From positions 4,901,001 to 4,965,000 of the forward strand of contig WPIO01000003.1 of the NCBI GenBank assembly GCA_009760855.2: a stretch of DNA of 64,000 nt. The letters are read 5' to 3'. The position numbers and the translations under genes were made by a program. Positions 11,641 to 23,491 of this stretch are shown in pieces. Under the pieces are notes generated by a model that was not told the origin of the DNA, did not search any database, and worked only from the letters and a program-made list of their open reading frames with translations. The DNA is from Cristatella mucedo (taxonomy: Eukaryota; Bryozoa; Phylactolaemata; Cristatellidae). The number at the start of each line of letters is the position of its first letter. The first letter of the stretch is position 1.

Positions 11641-13614
11641 GCTCCCGTTGTCTTAATTTTATTTAAGACTTAAGTAAATATTTGTAAATCAATTAAAAAA
11701 ATAATGTTTTGACTGACTTAATGAAGTCAGCTGTACTTCGAAGCAAGCAAGCCAATGCATTAACAAAGGGCTCGGAAGGGCGTTAATTACAGCCACGGTT
11801 CAGAATCACTTCTCCGTGTTCCTAAACTGCGTCTTGTTGAAAGATCAAGTTAGGTCTCAACAGACGACCCCACTAACGGTTATCTGCGTAGTGTGGTAAA
11901 ATTTTAGAAATTGTATCTACAATAAGGATAATAGATGTCGGAATTCAGAATAAAATGAATACTAATAAATGAAGAATGAACGAAAATTTAATTTAAAACA
12001 GTATAAGTCAGTTTGTCCATGCATACGCAGCATCTTTATTTTACTCCTTTTTTCTGGCTGCACAGAATGATGCATACCACTATAGAAATACTCGAAAGTT
12101 CGAATTTTTTGTTGAGAACTTCGCATCAGTTAAATTGTCTTATAATCACCAAATTAGTTTGGCCGTGATTAAAATGGATAGTTTATTCAAGGACACACCA
12201 ATATCGGTAAAATGCATCCGTTTTCACATTCATTTGTTTCTTTAGGACCACTCATTTACATGTTGACACTTATATTTTATCTGTATTTTAAAACCACTTT
12301 TAAGGTTTAAAAAAATTGTTCGTTTACTTCCTGTTCATCGAATGCTAATTTTGCAATAACTACAGCCAAACTACATCCTCGTTTATCCCAGCTTTCGCTC
12401 TAGTTTGTTGTGAATGGTCATCCATACGGATGCGCTTGCTGGAACTGGGCATGTTATATTCACTATGCAGTTTAACTGTTCCTTATTTAGCTTACGTAAC
12501 GTTCTAGATGAAGAGCGAGTTCTATTTTTAAACAATAGTGTGGTATCGTTATTATTGCTAGCTTAAGAACAAATGACTTTCACGAGCTTAAAACCATATG
12601 ATATTGGCGAAAGACCAAAACGGGCACTGAAACTTTTGTAGTTCTGACATACTTGCTAGTTAATGAGCTGAAGATGGTACCGTGCGAGGCCTACATGACC
12701 AGATTATTTAAAATACATCACTGGCTGCGGAATTCTTCTACTTAATTCTGGTTAAACCTCATAATTTATGCGTAAGGAATAATGCATACAATTTCTTATC
12801 TGACTTAGTAATAGAGAATATACAATGTATTACGTTATCATAGCTAAACGGAGGACGCCCTAATCGAAGTAGTATACAATTCTATAGCAGGTTCTGGCCT
12901 TTGGCTAGACAGCTCCAGTTATGTCAACAAGATAAGTGTCCATATGTTTGCGACTAAGGTAAGAGTATTATTTATTCTACCGTTTTCTCTTCCAGATCTT
13001 TAGTTGCGGATAGTATTGTTTGTTCTTGGAAAACGATATATCTGTCACAATAAAAACCACCGCCCAAAGAGAGCAAAACTTGCCAAATATGAGCTCAAAA
13101 TCACTTTCAAAATAAAGCGAAAGAACGGCACATTAGAAAAGCCGATGGACTTTGACTTTTAGAAACTTGGTCATCTTTCGTCCAACTTAGCAAACCAAAG
13201 TGACCGAAGATATTTGAACGAGTGACTGTATCTGAAACAATTAGGATTGTCTGACATCCTTATATCCTAAACTTGTCTTATATAGGGAAATGCTGAAATA
13301 TGACCAAAACACTCGGGCAAATATAACTTAATTATTCGTTAAACGAAAGACATTACTTAGACTAGCAGCGAAAAGAAACGTAACATATCCGTATTGATAC
13401 CTCATTAAGAGAGATTTTGCAACCCCTTTAAAGCAGCTGATAAATATGATGACATCACCACCAGTCATTAAAATAACACTTAAAAAACCGGAAAATGCAT
13501 GTAAATATCGAGCTACAACACTAAACGTCAAGTACTTGCCCCTAATACTAAAGCTTTCTTGAAAAAGACTGAACCAATACAGATTAAAATTCCAAATGTT
13601 GCTAGGGAACATGT

Positions 13615-13715
13615 CTAGGCTAATTTATTAATTTAATTTATTATTAATTAATTAATTAATTTATTTATTATTATTTATTAATTTATTAATTTAATTTATT
13701 ATTTATTTTGGTGAT
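13615..13715. repeat. AT-rich low-complexity block (TTTATTA-like)
   Basis: About 100 bp made of irregular ATTTATT and TTAATT units with almost no G or C. Confidence 0.9.
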
Positions 13716-13765
13716 AAATATAAGCAACCAAAAAAAGCATGAGCATGAACGACCACTAGGCATAC

Positions 13766-13787
13766 GTGGCAAATATATATTTGCCAC
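13766..13787. repeat. Perfect 22-bp palindrome
   Basis: GTGGCAAATAT followed directly by its reverse complement ATATTTGCCAC. Outer arms CGACCA (about 13750) and TGGTCG (about 13801) extend it as an imperfect inverted repeat of about 60 bp. Confidence 0.85.
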
Positions 13788-14485
13788 CTACGCTCTCTGA
13801 ATGGTCGAGCCTGATATAGCCATTCAAGTCCAGACAAATAAGAGAGCTCTCAGAAATAGATAGGCCCAAAAGCTAATTATTCACATGATGTCGTCATTTG
13901 AAATTGACGACAAGCAACAACCAATAAAAAATGCTACCGTCCAAACCGATTCAACGATCACGTCATCATGAACCTTCAAGAGCCAACTAATAACACTGAA
14001 CATAAACTCAATAAATACCTGTTTTGTACGGACAATAGTATAAGTTCATTTCTCTCAAAAGTTGCTACCATGCGGCTGCATAAAAGAATTCGAAATAAAG
14101 TGATTCAAAAACCATACCCAAGGGACTGATTATTGAATTTTCATCGCTCAAGTAAAAATGATACCGCTTAGAAAAACGGTAATTAGTTCTGTGAGGATGT
14201 TTCTAATGAAAAATATATTCGCTGTCTTGTAGAAATCAACGACTCCCACCTGGGTGGTTGTATACTAACACCAAAGGAGCTTCCATTGGTGGTGGTATGT
14301 ACACTGGTGGCGGAGCTGGACGAGGCACCAATGGCGCAGGACGAAAACCAAAGAGATCCGTTGCTAAAAGAGATAAAAGACTGCGGAAATGCCGCTCAAA
14401 TAAGCACCAAATCTTTGCATTTAATGTCTCTCCAAACTAACGTGTCACTTACTGTATTCGTATTCAGATGGATATAACCGATGTA

Positions 14486-15697
14486 AAAATTCCGTGTTAC
14501 ATCCAAGAGCATATTTATTACAAATTCCGAGGCACACCGATACGGTGCAAATAACTTTACAGAGCCCCAAATTATGTCTGCGGCTAGAGCTTGAGCATGT
14601 CATTCTTTCTCTTTGCGTCAAACTTTACGGAGAACAGCAAGATTTGCCGAACGATTTTTTCATCGCTTCAAATGCTTGACAAACCAAGATGTCAAAGTGC
14701 TATCTGATCACTGGGCTCGCAGCGAATCTTCATCCTCAGAGATAGCCAATTCATTGGCAGTTTTATATAGAATAAAGTTTGCATTTTCTGAGAGGCCAGC
14801 TTATTTTTATACTGTTCAGTGGTTAATTCAAACTTTCACTTTATCTGTAACCAGCTGGCACAAACGTAGTGTCGTTGCAAACGATGGTAGATTGTTAGTA
14901 TGTGAACAGTTGAAAACTGATGATTACATAATTTTGGAAAAATATGTACCTAGTGGTTATTTTCAAACTTTTTAAACAATATTGTTTGAATGACCGTTTG
15001 ATTAGCATTTTTCTATTTAACCTCTGTATCTTACCACTCAAAAGTAAAGATAGGCTGATCGAGCAGACTGATAAATGTGCCACATTTGAGTCTCGCAATA
15101 CTTCAACACTGCTTGCAGTGGGGAATAGATTGCTTACTACATAGCTTGAATGCATAAACTATTTTGTGAAGAGTAAGTACCTCATCCCCGAGTCTAGAAC
15201 CGGGGTGCTTGAAATTGTCTTAAGGGTTGAGATCGATTTCATGCGTAATTTTTAAGTTACATAAGCTTAGAACTGCGGTCAAGAGAAACCCTATTGCCAT
15301 CTTCTAAAATACGTCAAGCCCGGGTGTCAAACTGTGTTTTGGTTTAATTGGGCTTGAATATTTAAGAAGGATATCGGAAATTCTATTGCAACCATGTATA
15401 TATTCTAGAGAGTTCCAGAAGTGAGCGGCCCAGAAAAGGTGTCATGGCAAGTCAGACCTCCATTGAGTGAAACATTACGAGACCTACCAGACTAACTAGC
15501 TGTCAAAACTACTTCCCCACCATGCAAAGGATCGTATTACCTGCTGTTCTGACTCGAATCGCTTAGCTATGTTGTCATTGAGCATTCTATTACTAATAAT
15601 TCCGTTATGCTTCCTGTGCAGCATATGTAAAGTGCTTAAAAAGACATTGGGTTTTATGAAGGCACCATATCTACATATTATTATTATTTTGGTTACC
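14486..15697 (+). repeat. Unclassified noncoding repeat unit, copy 1 (L2-type tail)
   Basis: This segment recurs in the same orientation at 16683-17757. The blocks are in the same order: 'catttattacaaattcc', 'gagcttgagcatgtcattctttc', 'gagaacagcaagatttgccgaacga', 'ctttcactttatctgtaaccagctggcacaa', 'tcttaccactcaaaagtaaa', 'aactattttgtgaagagtaag'. A frame open over 14613-14975 in this copy is broken in the other, so coding is unlikely. The right end carries 'gtaaagtgcttaaaaagacattg...ggcacc' plus (ATT)n, an L2-A-like tail. It is either a non-autonomous retroelement using the L2 tail or a diverged duplication. Confidence 0.65.
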
Positions 15698-15709
15698 TCG
15701 TAACAACAT

Positions 15710-15990
15710 CAAAACCATTAGAGACCATGCCTCCAGTTACTAAGCTCCCAAAGTCTGGAACTTACTCTTGAAGCATATTGCAACTTTGCTTGGCATGAAG
15801 ATTTTTAAAAAGAAGCTTAAAACGCAACCGTTTATTACAGAATGTGTGGGTCTTTTTGATTTGTCCTTCGGGTGCAAATATCTGCTTAGGCTATGGCGGC
15901 GGCATGCGGATGTTACCGCCATTCATTTGGAAAAGCTTCCTGTAGAGCATCTTTGAAGGGCCTATAAAGAGTTTTAATTATCCGAGGACT
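15710..15990 (+). mobile_element. L2-A LINE C-terminal fragment
   Basis: Encodes a degenerate APKVWN...FKKKLKTQPF block, the end of the L2-A RT ORF, on the plus strand. It is followed by a 3' UTR remnant and a degenerate tail ('cctgtagagcatctttgaagggc') near 15940-15990. Confidence 0.65.
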
Positions 15991-16682
15991 TCAAACAAGT
16001 AGATTAGTATTAGCATAGTCGCTGAAGACAATGAAAGCTAAAGATATCTCGACCATGTTTCTCTTACTTGGAGAGAAAGCATGCATGTTCACGGGTGCAT
16101 GGACGTTTGCGTCTTTTATCTGACTCAAACGTTGGGGCACGTATCGGTTATAGTTAAGGTTTCAGGCACATCATTTGCCTTTGTACTTATATAGTAACCA
16201 ACCAGGTCTTATAGTTTCTCAAGATCAATTGTGCAAACGCTTATTATGGTATATTTGAGCCTTTTTGTATAGTGCCATTTGGGATCACTAGCTGGATCGC
16301 GTTACTTATACACGGAGTAGAAGCAGTGTATTCATAGAAATTATGTCACCCGGTGGTTTTAAAGCACAAGCAGTTTCAAAATATTCCTGACGCTGGATTG
16401 GACTTCATAGTAGAGAAACTCAAGTGTAAACCTCCAGCAAACAAAAAGCGACACAGTTTTTTCACCTGTGTACTCCATAGCACGTATTTCTAATTTACTC
16501 CGTGCTAAAATAGCTGTCCTATCTTGCCACAAGTATAACAGTCATAATATGCTACAAAGAGGCTGCCTGCCTCTGGTTTTGGAATTATTTGGAAATGTCT
16601 CAGACTTACTTGAGAGTCTGAGCGCGTGTGCTGTATCTCATGAATATTGTTGCTGATTTTGATCGTTATATTGAAGCAGTAT
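15991..16682. other. Unassigned sequence with a short hairpin
   Basis: No gene recognised. Includes a perfect 8-bp inverted repeat CTCAGACT/AGTCTGAG with an 8-nt loop at 16599-16622, just upstream of the next repeat unit. Confidence 0.4.
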
Positions 16683-17757
16683 AATCTTCGTTACATCCTA
16701 AAGCATATTTATTGAAAATTCCAAGGTGCGTTAATAGGGTGCAATTAACTATACAGAGCACTAAATTAAGTCTAAGGCTAGAGGTTAAATTACGCCTACC
16801 GCTAGAGCTTGAATATATCATTCTTTCCCTTTCCGTTGACCTTTACGGCGAACAGCAAGACTCGCCGAACGATACGTCGGTAGCTTCAAATGCTTTACAG
16901 AAATCAAGTTATAGAAATGTATCCTGATCCCTAGGCTCACTGCTAATCTGCATCTTCAAAGATAGCCGATAAAACTGTCACTAATAGAGTGGCGGAAGTT
17001 TGCATATTTTGTGACACAAGCTTATTTTAATTATTGCTAATTTGTGTGTTGATACTTTCACTTTATCTCTAACCAGCTGGCACAACCATTCTGCTATTGC
17101 AAACGGCGGTAAATTGCCAATATGTGATCACTTGATAACTAATTACTACATATTTTTGGAAAAACTTGGACCTATCGGTTATTTAAAAACTTTTCAAGTA
17201 ACGTAGTTTGAATGATTGTCTGATTAGAATTTTCCTTGTTGCTTTCGTATCTTACCACTCAAAAGTAAAAGTAGGCTGATAGAGCAGCGTGATAAAGGTG
17301 CCACGTTTAGGCCTCACCAGTTTTCCCCACTGCTTGGAGTGTGGAATAGTTTGCTTACTACAGAACTTGAATGCACGAACTATTTTGTGAAGAGTAAGCA
17401 CCTAGTTCCCGAGCTGAGGACCAGGGGCGCTTGTAGTTGCCTTTGGGGTTGAGGCCTATTTCATGTGTCATTTTTAAGTGTCACGAGAGCTTAAAACTGC
17501 TGTCAAGAGTAGCCCAATTTCCATCTACCAAATACACCAAATGTCAGTGCTACGTTGGCTAAATTTTCTCACATTATTAGGATTGTAATTAAAGTGTAGC
17601 TCTAAATCTACTAACTTTCACCAAGTTGTGGAAGTGTAATTATGGGGTATTATTGGCTAATAGCTCTCCTGAATGTTGTAATGTAAAGCGCCTAGAAATA
17701 GATTAGGTTATCTGAGGGCGCTTTATCAAGTGCATTATTATTATTATTGTTAATGTT
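16683..17757 (+). repeat. Unclassified noncoding repeat unit, copy 2 (L2-type tail)
   Basis: Second copy of the 14486-15697 unit, offset by about 2.2 kb in the same orientation and clearly diverged with scattered substitutions and small indels. It has one internal insertion near 16770 relative to copy 1 (a partial repeat of the 'ctagag' segment) and lacks about 150 bp present before the tail of copy 1. The end, 17685-17757, is a good L2-A tail: 'gtaaagcgcctagaaatagatt...gggcgctttatcaag' and (ATT)n. Confidence 0.65.
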
Positions 17758-19829
17758 GCCCGTCGTGCACAACTGCAAACTATCTGACTCAATATTAGGA
17801 GAGAATTTTGGGTTTGTAGGACCAAAATAAACTTTGCAAATTGGAGTCACAACAAGCGCTCTAACCCTGCTAAGGGTTCGCTATCCCTTTTGTTGCGGGC
17901 AGTAATATCGCTATTTTTGGGAATATTATCAATATCTCGCTCTTCTATGTAACCCCATGTGTCAAGCCCAGTGATCTGCTGAGGTATCTACCACTTGAAA
18001 AGCCAAGGGGATTTAAAAATATGTAAATATGAAGATATACATTATTACATATTCTTAAAAGCCATGGGTGTTTGAAGAAACGTTGACGACAAGCTGTGAG
18101 CTGCAGAGCTGGTCTATCAGTAAGATGGAGAGGAGACTGCTGAAAAACCACATCAGCGATTAACAGTTCCGAAAAACCTTGGAGTCCTCCTCTTTGGAAG
18201 CCAGCGTGTTTGAGAGTTGTTGTTATAGAGAATATGTTTTCATGTTGTGGGGTTCTATCCATACACTTAGGGGTATGCTATTTCACTGGCCAACAATTAG
18301 TACTCGATTATTTCACCATCCGTCGATTACTGACATGGAGTGCCTTGAAAGATTTATACAAAACATAAGAACCAGATTTCATGCATAGTTATCTAATTTA
18401 AATGAACAATAGGCAATGCAAGAGTGGACTTATCTAAGTTTGCTGATGAGCAACACAAGATTCAGTACATTTACTGAAGTCATGTAGCGTTCGACACATC
18501 AATTAAAGGTATATTTCATGTTTTTTTATTTGCACTCAGTGAACTCGTTAAAACCTTGTGAGCTAGCGTGTTTGCTTAGATGCACCCATTATATTTGGTC
18601 AATTTTGTTTACAGTAATAATATAGCAATTTCAATAGATAATGTTTACTTGGTGCTGCTACATAGCAATCTCTTTTTTAAAAGTACATTTCAAACGAAAA
18701 TGTAAAATTTCCGAGTTTCCAAACCATATACTCACACAAACGACATGTAAAATCTTGTACTTTTGTTGTTGCAGAGCAGCAAAAGTAAATCAAAGAATCT
18801 CAAGGAGATATCCACTGTGGATGTACGTGCAAGTTTTCAGTATGGAATTTGTTCAGGGATTTAGTGAAAATGGTAGTATTTTTTACGTTTTACCAAATAT
18901 ATTCTCGCACTCTGTTAACCTAAAATACCTGGACGTGTAGTCATTTGGTCAACTATAATACACTTGAATGCTCTTTAAAATGACCAAATATACTGCAACG
19001 GACTTACTTATTTTCAAGAAACATATATATCAACCGGTTAGTAATAACTTGCACTGTAATTGCTTGCTAAAACACAAAAAATCCAACATGAGGAAGTGGC
19101 TAATGCCAATAGGAGCAGATTAGTGTTAAGCGTATTTTGAATGTCATAGAATAGGACGACATTTTTTACTTAGTCTTGGGTGAATTTCCTTGTTTACCTG
19201 CTAAAGAACTACAGACACAGCTTGTTCAGGATTTAAGGGTTATATTAATCATATTACAGCATCATCGAAGAACTCGATTACTTAGTATACTCTTTTCATG
19301 TGCTGTAAAGAAATTACGAGTAGATTGTTGTCGATGCCATTCCAATTTCAGCAAGTATAACGCAGTTAGACTTTATGTTTACAGTGTTGAGATGTAAATA
19401 AAGTTAGTGATAAGCCACACAGTGAAAGGCCAGGAAAGCAAACAAAGAACGAATCATAAAAACCGACCAAAAGGTGCAAGAACAAATTATGTTGTTGGCT
19501 TTTTAATAAATTAAATTAATCCAGGGCATGTCCTAATATCTTAGAGAGATGAGCTCCAGACTTTTGGATGCGATTCAGGGGAGTAATCTCAAAAAAATGA
19601 AGTTATCGGAAGTACCGCTAACGAATTAACTTGGACAAAGAGATGTAATAGGAAAAGATTTAATACTGAGCTTGCTTTATAAACGGATGAGTTGCTCTCC
19701 CGACCATGGTATGGCAGTGTCCGTGGGATCGATCCCAGAGGCATATGTGAAGCACCTGATTGAATATTACGTTCTCTTAGGGTGCTATCAAAATGAATTA
19801 TTAATTTTATATTAACATGATAACAATTA
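17758..19829. other. Unassigned sequence
   Basis: No gene or element copy was identified with confidence. An acceptor-like site (tttgttgttgcag, ending at about 18776) precedes a short open stretch on plus, without further support. A self-complementary GGGATCGATCCC occurs near 19725. Confidence 0.4.
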
Positions 19830-20310
19830 TAATAATGCATTTCCTATAGCGCCCACCTAACAATTGCTGCAATAAAAGCACGATCAAATGGTGAGCAGTA
19901 GCATAGTTAACACACAGCAAGAATCACGAGGTTTGGGGTGACTTACACAGGTCAGCATGCCCTTACGGTTAGTGGCAGCACGAACTGTGCCAGCACTGAA
20001 AAGCTCAAAAGAATGAATCACATGGAGCCTCTAATTTCTATAATAAATAGATGCATTTTACCATTTATTTAAACACTCAAGTTGGGAGATATCGTGATCC
20101 AGCGTTTGGAGCAATTGGAAGTGTTTGAAAATGGATAAGAACGGGCGACAGTGAAGCTCGCTGCAGACAAGCCAAAATGTATACTTTTTCATTGATTGCA
20201 AGTGTCTGATTGAGCTGATATTATTTTAAAAATATTGGGCTATACGGCTTCAAGAAGAACTAAACCTTATGCTTCTCTAACATTTCCTCGGCTTCATTGA
20301 GCGTTCCACT
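19830..20310 (-). mobile_element. L2-A LINE 3' UTR fragment
   Basis: Minus-strand L2-A 3' UTR blocks in order: 'ttgctgcaataaaagca', 'caggtcagcatgccct...ggttagtggcagcac' and 'aaataga tgcattt'. The tail hairpin is largely lost. Confidence 0.7.
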
Positions 20311-22454
20311 GCGTGCAAAAGCGTGCTAATTCCTGGCAACTTATGTATGGGCTCATTGACCTACTGCCTGTACAGTTTATTTTTAAAGAGCCAAAAATGA
20401 GATGGATTTCACTTAGGGGCAAAAATGGTCGTATCCTTGCTTAAATTAATAATAAGGCCATTAGGCATGCCCATGAACATGGATTATTGAAAGATTCGGT
20501 ATAATTGCCTACAGAATGACTCATCTTTGAGCTGTTATAAATTCAAGCATATTATAATTTACATTCTTCCAAAACAGCAAGAAATAGCTTATGTACCGGC
20601 ATTTGACTATTGTAATTTATAATCTAAGAAACATCCGGGCTCTAATATTTTGCAATCACAATAACTTGATTTAAGGTTGGCTTGTTTCCAAATCATTTTA
20701 CTTCAGGATATTAATCCTAAGTTGTAAAAACAAAAGTTACTAATAACAAGTTTCGATATAATCATTATAATTTGTATTGGAGCCATTTTTCTTGAAATGC
20801 GAACATGTCTGCTGTTGCCCACGTTTTTTCTAATAGTTCAATCAAACCTAACTTGGATTTAAGCTACAATGTTAAAGCTTTTTTATTGTATACGGTGACA
20901 ATTGAACAGAGACTGATATTAGCACTGTTTTCTTTTCGAATGAAGTAAAAGTTAGGATTCACATAATCCAGTGTGACCCTGTTTCTGAACTTTAAGGAAA
21001 TTATCAAAAAGCTTGAAAAATCAATCAAGTATTGACGTTCAAATTCCGGTGATCTCTTAAAGAAACCATCGTCGAGGTATACTGCTATTGGGGAAGATCT
21101 ACAGTATATCCCACATGTGTCTTGACTCGGAGCATCTTTATCAAACATTGGCTCTTGCAGGCAGCATCTAACTTCTTTTGATAAAATTCCTTTTGAGGTC
21201 AACCGTATTTTCCCGAACTGGTGGATCAGGTTAAACAACACCAGGCTCTACAATATAATGCTTTGATTTTTTCTGAAATTAAGGATTGGGCGTTTGTTAT
21301 TTAGTAGCTAATAATTCAATCTTACATTTTGAAACTGGAAAATTAAAACCTCATAAAAAAAGCATAATACTCAATGTAAAGGTTCTATTAATACTAAGTG
21401 TTAATTTAGCATGTAAAAGACACTACCAAGTTTCTCGTTTTTACTATCACCATTAGAATCCTTTCGTAACTTTGGCTAGGGCAAGAGGATACAATGTGCA
21501 TGTCAAGCACCCAAAGAACCTTTGATAAATAGTAGATGTCAATCACAAGATAAGCATCTATTTCGATACGCCTAATATCAAACATTTAAACAGTTTTAAT
21601 TGAACACAGATCCCTTGCACGAGGTTGGTTGAATATACACTAAGCAACTTCGACTATTATGTGTTTTTTATCTGATAGTATTTCATTTCGGTGCTATTAT
21701 GTGATTACATGTCAGTTTTAGCGCATGCAAGCAGTATACTCAGTGGCCTAGGTTCTTTTAATAAGCTTCAAAATCAGTAAAATTTACATAGACCCTCAGA
21801 GTTCAATAGGCATTAAGATAGCTCCTGAACAATAACCACATTTTAGTACCCAGGAACTATGCCCGCATTCAATCAATCATCAACAATGCAAGCTCAGGCC
21901 TTAGCCAAGGCTTTTACCAGTACAAAATAAAATTATTCGTACATTTTCGACAGCAGATGATTTGATTTAATTTGCAGGAATTCTAATTTGCTGCAGACGA
22001 TGAACTGATAACCCACTAGCATACCAAAAACGATATTGACATATTTTACAAAAATATGGACTAATGGATTCGCAATTACCATTTCAAAGCCAATAACATG
22101 GGAGGAATCAAATGGATAAGTGCTAATGATTTTCTTATTGTGGAGTATTTTTCAGAATTCGTCGAAAGATCAAAATCAATGTTAAATAATTGTAAATTTA
22201 CTACGCAATCGAAACGATCCAACACAGCTAGCATTGCGTGTTTGTTTTAAATGGCAGGACATTGCTGTGGTGGACAAATACTGGAATTGCTTGTTCAAAG
22301 CTTGAAATGCGATCAAAAGGCTGAAAGTCGCATCACTGCTAGTTTCTCTATCGTGCAGTAAGACTTCGTTTCCATTATTTGCATATGATAATTTCTCATT
22401 TCTATTTTTATATCGTTATCAATATATATTATAAATAACTAATTCATTTAGAAT
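20311..22454. other. Unassigned sequence; one long open frame
   Basis: No repeat copy recognised. The minus-strand frame 20864-21250 is open for about 128 codons, follows an acceptor-like TTATATTGTAG at about 21251, and has six Cys (CC, TCGIYC, LC). In AT-rich DNA of this length a frame of this size can occur by chance, and no domain is recognised. Confidence 0.3.
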
Positions 22455-23491
22455 ATATCGGGTTGACTCGCTTGCTGCATGCATTGATGACATCCCCACA
22501 TGGATGGCAGCAAATTTTCTAAAAATAAACGATGACAAAACTAACTTACTAGTCATGGGCAAATTCAGTGTGATTCTGAGATTGGAAAGGCTGACTTTCA
22601 AAATTGGCTCTGCCATCATGTCTGCTGTTGAATCAGCTCGAAATCTAGGTGTCATGTTCCAAAGCAACCTCTCGTTAGACGACTATATCAGCTCTACGGC
22701 CAAATCTGTCTGTTTTCAGCTTCATAACATTGCTAAAATTCGGGCTTATTTAGATAAGGATACCACGTCTAAGTTGGTCCATGCATTCGTGACATCTCGT
22801 CTCGACTTCTGCAACTCACTGCTTACTGGCCTACCAGCATATGCGATCAGGCAATTGCAGCTGGTGCAAAACTCTGCAGCTGGGCTTGTCTGTCGTGAGC
22901 TTGGCAGTTGCCACATTACTCAACTTCTGGCTGACCTGCACTGGCTACCAGTCAAGCAACGGATTGACTTCAAGGTTTTGTCCCTCACTTGTAGGTCCCT
23001 TCATTTTATTGCCCCAGGCTATCTCTCCGACATACTTCCCCACCAGGCCAACCATCGTACCATCCGCTTTTCGGAATCCAGCAGTCTATAAATACCTCGA
23101 ACAAACCTTAAATCCTTCGGAGACCGTGCATCTAGTTTGTATGCTCCTAAAGCCTGGAACTCCCTCCCGACCTGCGTCAGAACATCCCCTGACCTGACCA
23201 CATTTAAAAGGAACTTCAAAACACACCTATTTAGGATAGCATTTAGTGGGTCCCTGTGATTCGTCCTTCACGTGCTTATGCGTGCTGACACTGTGCATGC
23301 TGTTACTAACCACATTTGCATGCTGACCCTGTGCATGTCACCCCTTACCATGTTATTCATTTTGTTTTTTTCAAGCATGATTTTACTTACCATTCAATTG
23401 CATTTCCCTTTGCAGCTAATGTAAAGTGCCTAGAAAGAGATTAAGTTCTCTGAGGGCGCTTTATCAAGTACATTATTAATATTATTATTGA
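22455..23491 (+). mobile_element. L2-A LINE, 5'-truncated, well-preserved 3' end
   Basis: One of the better preserved L2-A copies. It starts just after the catalytic YADD position (SLAACIDDIPTWMAANFL...) and contains DDKTNLLVMG, ESARNLGVMFQS, LDFCNSLLTGLPA, LLADLHWLPVKQRIDFKVL and a frameshifted KAWNSLP...FKTHLF end. The 3' UTR (about 23255-23430) holds a duplicated TGCTGAC.CTGTGCATG motif. The terminal hairpin GCGCC-type and (ATT)n tail end at about 23491. One frameshift near 23090 separates the last ~45 residues, so it is a pseudogene copy. Confidence 0.92.

Larger units (their letters stand above)
11641..14485. other. Unassigned sequence with AT-rich block
   Basis: No gene or element copy recognised. 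It contains an AT-rich TTTATTA/TTAATT-type block at 13615-13715 and two short palindromes at 13766-13787 and 13890-13911, listed separately. A Gly-rich frame at 14258-14440 has no support. Confidence 0.4.

Noticed and set aside
14258-14440. Gly/Lys-rich frame resembling a small basic protein
   Set aside because: Short, low complexity, without splice support, and overlapped by another open frame.
19690-19750. B-box-like GGGATCGATCCC near 19725, possible tRNA or SINE head
   Set aside because: The match is self-complementary and no A box lies at the right distance.
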